The notes under the pieces: generated by a model | What the model saw: the letters and a program-made list of their open reading frames with translations, nothing else | What the model was told of the DNA's origin: nothing | The model's database searches: none | Assembly (NCBI GenBank): GCA_002376325.1 | Contig: DFMR01000024.1 | Location: forward strand, 9,850 to 21,140 | Source of the DNA: Proteobacteria bacterium UBA3588 | GTDB taxonomy: Bacteria; Pseudomonadota; Gammaproteobacteria; Thiohalomonadales; Thiohalomonadaceae | Direction of reading: 5' to 3' | DNA length: 11,291 nt | Program-made: the position numbers and the translations under genes | Shown: positions 1-5,973 of the stretch, in pieces | How positions within the stretch are numbered: position 1 is the stretch's first letter | Layout of the letters: each line of letters opens with the position of its first letter

Positions 1-948
1 ACCTGCGAGAACAAGGATTTCGCGGTCGACGCCAGCTTCGGACTTGCGGAAGTGCAGCCGCAGCACGACTCGGTGCGCAGTCTGTTGACGGCGGTCGACT
101 CGGCCTGCTTCGCCGCCAAAGAAGGCGGACGCGGCCGCATCGAGTTCTACGACTCGGGCAACGAAACCATCAAGAAGCGCCAGGGCGTCATGGAGTGGGT
201 CGGCCGTATCAACACCTTATTCGACAAGGGCCTGATTCAGCTCAAGTGCCAAAGAATTACATCGCTCAAGCACGCCAGCGAGCGGCCGCGCTACGAAATA
301 TTGTTGCAGGTTAAGAACGAGCAGGGCGAACAGGTGTCCCTCGATCAATTCGTACTGTCGGCGGAAATCTACAACCGCATCGGCGACATCGATCGCTGGG
401 TGGTCAACAAAGTGTTTGCCTGGATGAAAGACAACCGCGCCAGCCTCAACAAGATTCACTCCCTCTCCGTCAATCTGTCGGGACGCACGATCGAGGACGA
501 AGAGTTCATGAATTCCCTGGTTGAGCGCCTGGAGCAGGCGGAAGTCCCCAGCGGCCAGCTCTGTTTCGAGGTAACCGAGACGGCGGCGATGACCGATCTG
601 GACCGAGCCAATTACTTCATGCGCCGTCTGCACCAAACCGGCGTACAGCTGGCACTGGACGACTTCGGTTCCGGCCATGCCTCGTACAACTACCTGAAGG
701 CGTTGCCGGTGGACTACGTGAAAATCGACGGTAGTTTTGTGCGCAACATCGGCACCAACATCTTCGACTACTCGGTGGTCAAGTCGATCCACGAAATGGC
801 ACGCGCCCTGGGCAAACGCACCATCGCCGAATACGTCGAGAGCGAGATCGCGCTGAACAAGATTCGCAAGATTGGAATAGACTACGGCCAGGGTTTCATC
901 ATCGAAAAACCGAAGCCTCTCGATGACCTGTTGAAAGGACTCGCCTGA
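1..948 (+). CDS. GGDEF-EAL cyclic-di-GMP protein, C-terminal part (5' end outside window)
   Basis: This is the 3' part of a c-di-GMP turnover gene; the frame is open to the left edge. Codons 8-48 (numbered from base 1) resemble the end of a GGDEF domain: an ASFGLAEV strand, then VDSACFAAKEGGRGRI, matching the family's AD..AY.AK..GRNR. A full EAL phosphodiesterase domain follows, about codons 65-310. Catalytic positions visible are E99 (in EIL), N158 (NLS), E190/E193 (EVTET), D220-D221 (DDFGSG), K241 (VKIDG), E277 (AEYVE) and Q297 (GQGF). These agree with the metal- and substrate-binding set of active EAL enzymes, so c-di-GMP hydrolysis is likely. One deviation is that the ExLxR motif reads EILLQ, with Gln for Arg. 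The GGDEF signature and any sensor domain lie outside the window, so cyclase activity cannot be judged. A GTG at 52 is only an internal codon. The gene converges on the repeat-protein gene. Confidence 0.92.
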   Translation, partial: TCENKDFAVDASFGLAEVQPQHDSVRSLLTAVDSACFAAKEGGRGRIEFYDSGNETIKKRQGVMEWVGRINTLFDKGLIQLKCQRITSLKHASERPRYEILLQVKNEQGEQVSLDQFVLSAEIYNRIGDIDRWVVNKVFAWMKDNRASLNKIHSLSVNLSGRTIEDEEFMNSLVERLEQAEVPSGQLCFEVTETAAMTDLDRANYFMRRLHQTGVQLALDDFGSGHASYNYLKALPVDYVKIDGSFVRNIGTNIFDYSVVKSIHEMARALGKRTIAEYVESEIALNKIRKIGIDYGQGFIIEKPKPLDDLLKGLA

Positions 949-963
949 TCGACGCCGATAGTG

Positions 964-985
964 GGCGTGTCTTGGCCGACACGCC
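964..985. terminator. Hairpin between convergent genes, possible bidirectional terminator
   Basis: GGCGTGTC (964-971) and GACACGCC (978-985) form a perfect 8-bp stem with a 6-nt loop. It lies 15 nt after the EAL gene stop and 67 nt past the stop of the opposing gene. Neither side has a T-tract, so intrinsic termination is uncertain; it may act as an mRNA 3'-end structure. Confidence 0.4.
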
Positions 986-1052
986 GCTGGCAATGGCGGC
1001 CTGGATGCTTATGCCGGTGGCTATCGTTCAGCCAATCGCCTCGCGCTGCGGA

Positions 1053-1733
1053 TTACGCCAGGCTGATACTGCTGGTGTCGATCTGCGGCGCCTCCACCTC
1101 TTCGTGCTCCCGCAAAATGGCGCCGGGCTCGGCCATCGACAGGGTGCTGATATCGATCGCCGGCTCCGCCACTTGCGATGGTGGGATGATCTGCACACCG
1201 ACCTCCGCCATGGAGAGGGTACTGATGTCTACCTCGAGGTCGGACATCACTTCGGGTTCGACGATATCCACACCGACCGCAGCCATGGTCAAGCCGGCAG
1301 TATCGATCTGCGCGCTCTCCACCTGTTCCGGCTCGATGATCAGCACCCCCGCTTCGGCCAGAGTGGCATTCAATACCGGAACCGCCGAGGCCGCCGCGCT
1401 CGCTGCGGCAGATTGTTGCGGAGCGGCGGCCGCCTGCGGCGCAGTCGCAGGTGCCGCAGAGACGGGGGCCGTTTTGGCAGCCGCCGGCTGCTGAGCCGCG
1501 GCCAGGTCCACCACACGACACAGGCCGCCCGCCTGTTGCAGTGCCTGCTGGTATTTCTGGGCAGTCGCCTCATCCAGCCCTTTCTTGATCGCCACCGGCC
1601 GACCGGCGAACATCGGCTCCACCTTGGCGACCTCGACCTTGAACAGTCGGGCGAAATTGGCCTTGACCTGTTCGACCTCGGCGCCTTCCACCAACCGGCC
1701 GGTAAACACCACGGCAAACGTGCTCTCGCTCAT
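1053..1733 (-). CDS. Uncharacterised protein with four 25-residue C-terminal tandem repeats
   Basis: I do not recognise a named function. The 226-residue product has three parts. Residues 1-75 look like a small folded alpha/beta domain (start MSESTFAVVFTGRLVEGAEV; core with LFKVEVAKVEPMFAGRPVAI; end LCRVVD). Residues 76-122 are an Ala/Pro/Gln-rich flexible linker. Residues 123-222 are four tandem repeats of exactly 25 residues, and residues 223-226 (ISLA) begin a fifth. The repeat consensus is roughly LSMAEVGVxIIxPxxVxxxxIDIST. No signal peptide or membrane segment is visible, so a cytoplasmic location is inferred. The ATG at 1733 is chosen because the N-terminal domain starts there. An AAGGGA about 15 nt upstream is a weak, distant ribosome site. 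The gene is divergent from the PAP2 gene and convergent with the EAL gene, so it appears monocistronic. Confidence 0.85.
   Translation of the reverse strand: MSESTFAVVFTGRLVEGAEVEQVKANFARLFKVEVAKVEPMFAGRPVAIKKGLDEATAQKYQQALQQAGGLCRVVDLAAAQQPAAAKTAPVSAAPATAPQAAAAPQQSAAASAAASAVPVLNATLAEAGVLIIEPEQVESAQIDTAGLTMAAVGVDIVEPEVMSDLEVDISTLSMAEVGVQIIPPSQVAEPAIDISTLSMAEPGAILREHEEVEAPQIDTSSISLA
1068..1367 (-). repeat. Four coding tandem repeats, 75-bp period
   Basis: This stretch encodes residues 123-222 as four 25-residue units beginning ATLAEAG, LTMAAVG, LSMAEVG and LSMAEPG and ending IDTAG, VDIST, IDIST and IDTSS. Length is exactly conserved while the DNA copies differ at many third positions. That suggests old duplication kept by protein-level selection rather than recent slippage. 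Confidence 0.85.
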
Positions 1734-1782
1734 ACCTAGGTCCCAATCCCTTCTCTGTAAATTCTGTGCAGGCTGAACCTTA

Positions 1783-1812
1783 AGGGTAGGCGCGAATGGG
1801 GGGCTCGGTCAA
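1783..1812 (-). promoter_or_regulatory. Weak promoter candidate for the repeat-protein gene
   Basis: On the minus strand, TTGACC (1812-1807) and TACCCT (1788-1783) are separated by 18 bp, about 50 nt upstream of the ATG. The -10 matches sigma70 consensus poorly. An 8-bp palindrome CCTTAAGG (1779-1786) overlaps it. The whole 1734-1894 divergent region holds no other convincing signal, and I see no clear promoter for the rightward PAP2 gene. Confidence 0.25.
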
Positions 1813-1894
1813 AGCCAGGTCCCGGTCGCCGTCATCGGACTGACACCCTGCACCGCTACACTGCCCTCCTTCCTCATGCCGCCCAGACCCCATC

Positions 1895-3118
1895 ATGTCC
1901 AGCACCGCATCCGCCATCCCCGCCCCGCCGTCCGCCTACCGCCGTTACTGGCTCCCCGACCTGCTGGTACTGTGGGCGCTGGCCCTGCTCAGTACCGTGC
2001 CGTTCTGGGTCGGCAATCTGGACATGCGGGTAGCGCGGCTGTTCTATCACCCCGAGAATCCAGGGAACCCCTGGCCTCTGCAACACTTGGCGCTATCGCA
2101 ATTCCTGTTCCACGCGGCCCCCTTCATCACCGGTCTGCTGCTGTTCGGTGCGCTGTTCGTGCTCGCCTTCTCGCGCTTTTCCCAGGCACTGGCGCGGCGC
2201 CGCATCCACGCCCTGTTCGTGCTGCTGGCGGTGCTGCTCGGTCCCGGCCTGGTGGTCAACACCCTCCTCAAGAACGACTGGGGCCGCCCGCGCCCCCACC
2301 ATGTAGCGACGCTCGGCGGCGACATGCAGTACGTGCCGCCCGGCGCCATCGGTGTACCCGGCCGCGGCTGGTCCTTCCCCTGCGGCCACGCCTCCATCGG
2401 CTTCATCTACGGCGTATTCTGGCTCATCTGGCGCCGCCGCCGGCCGCGCCTGGCCGCGGCCGCCCTCGCCGGTTCGACCGCACTGGGGCTCCTGCTCGGC
2501 TTCGGCCGCATGACCGCCGGTGCCCATTTTCTCTCCGACGTGCTGTGGGCCGCCTGGTTGCCGTGGCTGATCGCCCTACTCCTCTACTACTTCGTGCTGC
2601 GCGTACCGCAACGGGAACAGGCGCTCGCCGCCGGCGCCGTGGTGCCGCTGCCGCGCCACCGGCTGGCCCCGATGCTCGGCTACACGCTGCTCGCCGTCGC
2701 CATCCTGTTCGGCCTCTCCATGGCGACGCCGCAGGACAACATCGTGCACTACGCACCTACGGCGCACCAGCTGGCCGGTATGGACGGCCTGCACCTGGAT
2801 GTGGGCCGCGGTGATGTGGAACTGGTGCTGAACCGCCATTTCCAAGGGATCGCCATGCGGGCCCACTATCAGGGGTTCGGTCTGCCCTCCAACAAACTGG
2901 CCCAGCAGTGCCGGCTGCGGGACGGCGTGTTGCGCTATCGCCTCAAACCCGAGGGACTCTATTCCGAATACAACGGCCGGCTGACCGTTACCGTCGGCAG
3001 CGGCGCACCCGGGCGAATCAGGATAACCGCCGCCCACGGCGACATCCGGGTAATCGGTCCGCGTGATCCGCGCCTGCAGCTGGTGCTGAATGCACCCAAC
3101 GGCACGGTCGAACGTTGA
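1895..3118 (+). CDS. PAP2-superfamily membrane phosphatase with extra C-terminal domain
   Basis: This is a predicted integral membrane lipid or polyprenyl phosphatase (407 residues). The three PAP2 signatures are present in order: K126-x6-R133-P134 (KNDWGRPRP), FPCGHAS at 161-167 with H165, and R205-x5-H211-x3-D215 (GRMTAGAHFLSD). The histidines are the expected nucleophile pair. The second motif is normally PSGH; here Ser is Cys163. Hydrophobic segments lie near 21-40, 72-95, 105-124, 166-180, 188-203, 216-237 and 258-275. After the last one comes a region of about 130 residues, rich in short beta-like stretches (GDVELVLN, GRLTVTVGSG, GDIRVIG, NGTVER), not part of the usual 200-250-residue PAP2 core. 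The spacing of conserved residues resembles LpxE-type phosphatases, but substrate cannot be assigned (lipid A, undecaprenyl-PP and phosphatidate are all possible). No Shine-Dalgarno precedes the ATG at 1895, but no better start exists upstream of the first membrane segment. Confidence 0.88.
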   Translation: MSSTASAIPAPPSAYRRYWLPDLLVLWALALLSTVPFWVGNLDMRVARLFYHPENPGNPWPLQHLALSQFLFHAAPFITGLLLFGALFVLAFSRFSQALARRRIHALFVLLAVLLGPGLVVNTLLKNDWGRPRPHHVATLGGDMQYVPPGAIGVPGRGWSFPCGHASIGFIYGVFWLIWRRRRPRLAAAALAGSTALGLLLGFGRMTAGAHFLSDVLWAAWLPWLIALLLYYFVLRVPQREQALAAGAVVPLPRHRLAPMLGYTLLAVAILFGLSMATPQDNIVHYAPTAHQLAGMDGLHLDVGRGDVELVLNRHFQGIAMRAHYQGFGLPSNKLAQQCRLRDGVLRYRLKPEGLYSEYNGRLTVTVGSGAPGRIRITAAHGDIRVIGPRDPRLQLVLNAPNGTVER

Positions 3119-3149
3119 ATCAGACCACCACTGCGTTACCTAAATAGGC

Positions 3150-3234
3150 GTTCCGAAATGGTAACCACTATCTTGTCCCTTCTCCCTCAGGGAGAAGGTT
3201 GGGATGAGGGGTGTGATGATCACCATTTCCGAAC
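3150..3234. repeat. Dispersed intergenic hairpin repeat (REP/MITE-like) between convergent genes
   Basis: This is a nested inverted repeat. The outer arms GTTCCGAAATGGT (3150-3162) and ACCATTTCCGAAC (3222-3234) pair at 12 of 13 positions. The inner arms CCTTCTCCC (3178-3186) and GGGAGAAGG (3190-3198) pair perfectly around TCA. The core with its GGGATGAGGGG tail matches a short element scattered in many proteobacterial genomes. When mistranslated it gives PLTPTLSxREKG-like peptides, and here the minus strand reads PLIPTFSLREKG. It fills most of the gap between the PAP2 stop (3118) and the GT22 stop (3241) and may terminate or stabilise both transcripts. No target duplication is obvious. Confidence 0.75.
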
Positions 3235-3240
3235 ACTTAA

Positions 3241-4725
3241 TTAGCGGCGGGTACAGACCAGATACCAACTGCTGTGGCGTCGCGCGTTGCGCTTGCGGTT
3301 GAAGCGATAGAGCAGCCGGTCGGTCAGCGAGCCCGCCTCCTCTAACGGTTGGCAGACCGCACCGGCAACGGAGCGGCCCGCCAGGGAGCGCAATGCCGTC
3401 ACCGTGGGCGGCACCGAGCCCAGCAGCACTACCGCCGGATAGCCGGGATAACGGTCCAGGGTGTCGCCCACCAGCTGCGCACCCGGCGGCAGCGTCGGGT
3501 GCAGCAACGGATTGGCCGGTTGCAGGAAGAAGCGTTGCATCAGACTCTCGCCGCGGCCGTCGAAATCGAGGAACACCGCCCGGGGATAACGCTGCAGCGT
3601 CTTGGCGAACGGCACGATACCGGCCGCCTGGGTGTTGTTGAACAGCGCCAGCGGCATGGCCGTCAGCACGAACAGGGCAAACACCGGCGCATAGACCCAG
3701 CGCACGCTGCGCCGTCGCGGCACGTAGGACCACAGCGCCGCCAGCGCGATCCACAACAGGCCGATCACCGGATAGAGGAAACGCTCCTCCTTGTGCGGCA
3801 CCAGGCTGTGTGCGGCCACGAACACCAGCAACGCAATCATCAGATTGCGGTGCTCGCGCCACAACCGTCCCAGCTGGTCCCAGAACACCAGCGAAAACGG
3901 AAACAGCGTAAGCCCGAGGATGAACAACCAAGTGTTGTACCACGGCATCACGCCGAACGCGGCGGCGCCGTCGGCATTGGCGTCCAGATAGGACCACAGG
4001 GTGGCCAGCGCGGCCCGGCCGCTGAGCAGGTCGATACCGATTTCCATCCCCAGCGTCAACAGCCCCGCCACCACGACGACCGCCAGCGGACGCCAGCGAC
4101 GCTCCAGCAGCAGCACCAGGCCGAGCGCCACGTAGATCAATCCCACCTGGAAGCGGAACAGCGTCGCCAGTCCGATGACCAGAAATCCCGCAAAGGTCCA
4201 CCACAGTTCGTGGCGCGTCCTGCCGCTGCGCGGCCATTCCAGCAGCGCGATGCCGAGCACCACCAGCGGCAGCGCCACCGCCTCGCCGAAGGCGCGGGTG
4301 GCGATGAACGGCATCACCGGCTGCAACGCCACCAGGTAGATGGCCAGCGCGCCGAACAGGTGCGACCCGCGGCGCTGTACATAGAGATAGGTACCGCCGA
4401 CGGCCAGCAGCGAAAAGATACCCAGTCCGGCATACATCGCGCGCACCTGCACCAGCCCGGTGTGCAATCCCAGCGGTGCGGCGATCTCGAGAAAACCGCT
4501 GAGCAGCCATACCAGCAGGTAACTGCGAAATGCCGGCAGCGTCACCGCCTGATGCGAAAACAGCTGCCAGGCGGGCAACACGCCGTGGTAGTAGTCGTCC
4601 ACCGCCTGCGGCCCGTAGACAAACCACGCGCTGCACAGGCGCAGCGCCAAACCGATGAGCAATGCGACGGCGAGGTGGTAATGCAGCGAATGGGATTCGA
4701 TATAGCGGAGCAGGAGTTTCGGCAT
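3241..4725 (-). CDS. GT22-family membrane glycosyltransferase (Alg9/PIG-B-like mannosyltransferase)
   Basis: This 494-residue polytopic membrane protein is predicted to transfer a sugar, usually mannose, from a polyprenyl-phosphate donor. An acidic pair follows the first membrane segment (AVDDYYHG, D43-D44), where GT-C enzymes carry their catalytic Asp/Glu on an external loop. TRAFGEAV lies at 143-150, and HKEERFLYP at 311-319 is the hallmark of GT22 proteins (HKExRFxxP). About nine to ten hydrophobic helices lie between residue 17 and about 365. A soluble tail of about 130 residues follows. The length agrees with the family. Acceptor and product are unknown. The ATG at 4725 begins directly before the first membrane segment; the ribosome site is weak (GAGC). 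A promoter candidate and a palindrome lie immediately upstream. The gene stands alone on this strand and converges on the PAP2 gene, so a shared envelope role is only suggestive. Confidence 0.82.
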   Translation of the reverse strand: MPKLLLRYIESHSLHYHLAVALLIGLALRLCSAWFVYGPQAVDDYYHGVLPAWQLFSHQAVTLPAFRSYLLVWLLSGFLEIAAPLGLHTGLVQVRAMYAGLGIFSLLAVGGTYLYVQRRGSHLFGALAIYLVALQPVMPFIATRAFGEAVALPLVVLGIALLEWPRSGRTRHELWWTFAGFLVIGLATLFRFQVGLIYVALGLVLLLERRWRPLAVVVVAGLLTLGMEIGIDLLSGRAALATLWSYLDANADGAAAFGVMPWYNTWLFILGLTLFPFSLVFWDQLGRLWREHRNLMIALLVFVAAHSLVPHKEERFLYPVIGLLWIALAALWSYVPRRRSVRWVYAPVFALFVLTAMPLALFNNTQAAGIVPFAKTLQRYPRAVFLDFDGRGESLMQRFFLQPANPLLHPTLPPGAQLVGDTLDRYPGYPAVVLLGSVPPTVTALRSLAGRSVAGAVCQPLEEAGSLTDRLLYRFNRKRNARRHSSWYLVCTRR

Positions 4726-4737
4726 CGGTTGTCGCTC

Positions 4738-4751
4738 GGTGACAGGTCACC
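4738..4751. promoter_or_regulatory. Perfect palindrome, candidate operator of the GT22 gene
   Basis: GGTGAC-AG-GTCACC is a perfect 6+2+6 inverted repeat. It sits just downstream of the predicted -10 and overlaps the expected transcription start, 12 nt before the ATG. That placement suits a repressor site, but no regulator gene is seen in the window. Confidence 0.35.
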
Positions 4752-4752
4752 C

Positions 4753-4781
4753 ACAATAATGCGGGCCGACTGTGACGACAA
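4753..4781 (-). promoter_or_regulatory. Sigma70-like promoter candidate for the GT22 gene
   Basis: On the minus strand, TTGTCG (4781-4776) and TATTGT (4758-4753) are separated by 17 bp, each matching consensus at four of six positions. The predicted start falls near 4746, leaving a leader of about 20 nt. Confidence 0.4.
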
Positions 4782-4810
4782 TCTTGCAGCAGACATTCGT
4801 CATTTTTTTT
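4773..4810 (+). terminator. Stem-loop followed by T8, orphan terminator-like structure
   Basis: TGACGA (4773-4778) pairs with TCGTCA (4797-4802), with an 18-nt loop, followed directly by eight T (4803-4810). It has terminator geometry on the plus strand, but no plus-strand gene ends here. The stem is short and the loop long, so it may be chance, or it may stop antisense transcription entering from the GT22 gene. Confidence 0.2.
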
Positions 4811-5023
4811 ATCCCATTTTCACCAAACCCATTCTGCCGTTTCGCGCAACACTGTGTTCTGGCCAATGCACACCTCCGCATTCCGGCGGCAGCGATAGCG
4901 CAACCGGCACGATCGCGAACGCCGTATCACGCGGGTACGGTGGGAAAAAGTCCGTTTTCATCGCAAACGGAGTCATGGCTGAAAGCAGCGAAAACAGGCC
5001 ACCTACAGGCCGTTTTCTGCACG
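4811..5023. other. Non-coding stretch with serial inverted repeats upstream of the transporter promoter
   Basis: No gene is supported here, only a 90-codon open frame without a ribosome site. Three inverted repeats follow one another: CCGTA/TACGG (4922-4940), a perfect 7-bp TCCGTTT/AAACGGA with a 7-nt loop (4951-4971), and GAAAAC-A-GGCC paired with GGCC-GTTTTC (4990-5017). In the last, outer GCA (4985-4987) can pair with TGC (5018-5020). The third ends 3 bp before the -35 of the transporter promoter, a position typical for activator sites. Neither of the last two is followed by a T-tract, so terminators are unlikely. The section 4811-4880 shows nothing recognisable. Confidence 0.4.
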
Positions 5024-5051
5024 TTGACTAATTACTCACAATAAAGATAAG
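5024..5051 (+). promoter_or_regulatory. Sigma70-like promoter candidate for the SatP-type transporter
   Basis: TTGACT (5024-5029, five of six) and GATAAG (5046-5051, four of six) are separated by 16 bp in an AT-rich stretch. Predicted transcription starts near 5058, giving a leader of about 86 nt before the ATG at 5144. Confidence 0.5.
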
Positions 5052-5060
5052 GTTTTTGGG

Positions 5061-5110
5061 TTCCGGGAAAATTCCGGAATTGTCCGGTGCCACCCGTGGG
5101 ACGCCGGGCA
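5061..5110 (+). promoter_or_regulatory. Structured 5' leader with mutually exclusive hairpins
   Basis: TTCCGG (5061-5066) can pair with CCGGAA (5074-5079). The same CCGGA (5074-5078) can instead pair with TCCGG (5083-5087). The two hairpins exclude each other. A further CCCG/CGGG pairing (5093-5096 with 5105-5108) precedes an A-rich stretch leading to the ribosome site. No known riboswitch class is recognised. Confidence 0.3.
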
Positions 5111-5133
5111 TAAAAAAATATAAACATAACATT

Positions 5134-5139
5134 GGAGGA
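5134..5139 (+). promoter_or_regulatory. Strong Shine-Dalgarno that sets the transporter start
   Basis: GGAGGA lies 4 nt before the ATG at 5144. The alternative in-frame TTG at 5132 overlaps this site and is rejected as a start. Confidence 0.85.
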
Positions 5140-5143
5140 AGTC

Positions 5144-5689
5144 ATGAAAGATCCTGTTGCAATTGGGTTGTTCGGTTTTGCGGTGCCGCTGTTCATTCTC
5201 GCGGGGATGTTTGCGGGATATCTCCCCATGGAAGGACTTGGTCTGACCTTGGCGTTTGCATTGGCCTTCGGCGGCGCCTGCATGTATGTCGGTGGAGCGC
5301 TGACCTGGCAGATCGGAAACTCCTATGTCGCTACCGCCTTCTTCGTCTATGGTTCGTTCTTCCTGGCGTTGGCGATCGGCGGCTTCACCGGCATGTTGCC
5401 GGCGGCGCTCAAGGCTGCTCCGTCAGTGGTCGCAGTGTGGTATTTCCTGATGGCGCTGATCAGCTTCATCCTTTTCATCCCGACCATGAAGCTGAACGTC
5501 GGTCTGGTATTGATGTTCGGTCTGCTTACCATCGGCTTCGTCGTCATGGGTCTCGGCATCACCAAGATCGGCGGCCTGCTGTTCGGCGCCACCGCGATCG
5601 TCGGTTTCTACCTCGCGGCGGTACACGTCATCAACCCGTTGATGCCCAATACGCTGCCGGTCGGTAGCTTGGCGAAAAAGGCCGCCTGA
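5144..5689 (+). CDS. GPR1/FUN34/YaaH (SatP-type) acetate/succinate transporter
   Basis: This 181-residue inner-membrane protein has six predicted membrane helices, the normal size and topology of the family. Members form channels or proton-coupled transporters for acetate and sometimes succinate. The N-terminal signature NPAPLGLxxF appears in diverged form as DPVAIGLFGF (residues 3-12). Helix 2-3 carries YVGGALTWQIGN (48-59) followed by ATAFFVYGSFF (63-73), the equivalent of the family's GNTFGATAFxSYGxFW. The changes N→D and P→A in the signature could shift substrate choice; E. coli satP is the reference member, and equivalence is inferred. The start is fixed by GGAGGA at 5134-5139. Promoter candidate, structured leader and terminator make it a self-contained single-gene unit. 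Strong translation signals suggest high expression. Confidence 0.85.
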   Translation: MKDPVAIGLFGFAVPLFILAGMFAGYLPMEGLGLTLAFALAFGGACMYVGGALTWQIGNSYVATAFFVYGSFFLALAIGGFTGMLPAALKAAPSVVAVWYFLMALISFILFIPTMKLNVGLVLMFGLLTIGFVVMGLGITKIGGLLFGATAIVGFYLAAVHVINPLMPNTLPVGSLAKKAA

Positions 5690-5717
5690 ACGACATGAGG
5701 TAGGCGATATCCATGGA

Positions 5718-5752
5718 TTGCGGGCGGAAGCGTTCCGCCCGCAACTCCTTTA
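5718..5752 (+). terminator. Intrinsic terminator of the transporter gene
   Basis: TTGCGGGCGGAA (5718-5729) and TTCCGCCCGCAA (5733-5744) form a perfect 12-bp stem with a GCG loop, 28 nt past the stop codon. A short pyrimidine run (CTCCTTT) follows. The stem is strong but the T-tract is weak. Confidence 0.7.
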
Positions 5753-5962
5753 CCGAAGCCTTCCCTGCCCCGCATCACCGCCGAGGCTATCGCGCCTGAA
5801 CTGATCACCGAATACATTGGCATCGGTGCTGCTCATAAACTACAACTTCAAGTCGGGAGATACGGGTTCATAAAGTGACAGCGAAACCTCCATTCTCCGA
5901 TTCCAATCCCGGCATGCCTCATGATTAATTGACGTTTCGTTTGGTTCGATGCGACAGGCTCC

Positions 5963-5969
5963 AAGGAGG
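5963..5969 (+). promoter_or_regulatory. Strong Shine-Dalgarno that sets the zinc-finger gene start
   Basis: AAGGAGG ends 4 nt before the ATG at 5974. The upstream in-frame TTG at 5929 has no comparable site. The preceding 5753-5962 holds no convincing promoter; TTGACG at 5929-5934 lacks a -10. Confidence 0.85.
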
Positions 5970-5973
5970 CACT

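Noticed and set aside
1068..1367. The 75-bp periodic repeat as a CRISPR array or minisatellite
   Set aside because: The copies are contiguous, without spacers, diverged at silent sites and in frame inside a coding region.
961..1739. Overlapping plus-strand frames of 177 and 255 codons
   Set aside because: They are antisense to the repeat-protein gene and merely mirror its periodic sequence; neither has a ribosome site or recognisable motif.
3140..4756. Long 538-codon open frame overlapping the GT22 gene on the same strand
   Set aside because: It is a GC-driven shadow: its translation is Arg/Gly/Ala-rich with no membrane pattern, whereas the 494-residue frame has GT22 motifs. Its tail is the artefactual translation of the dispersed repeat.
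3349..5031. Long 560-codon plus-strand open frame
   Set aside because: It is antisense to the GT22 gene. The product is rich in His, Gln and Arg, typical of reverse-frame translation of a membrane-protein gene, and it runs through the promoter region.
4772..5044. Possible 90-residue gene in the intergenic region
   Set aside because: No Shine-Dalgarno, a heterogeneous composition, and it spans the inverted repeats and promoter of the transporter.
5929..5973. Upstream TTG start for the zinc-finger protein
   Set aside because: The AAGGAGG site lies between it and the ATG at 5974, and the extra residues are not part of the domain.
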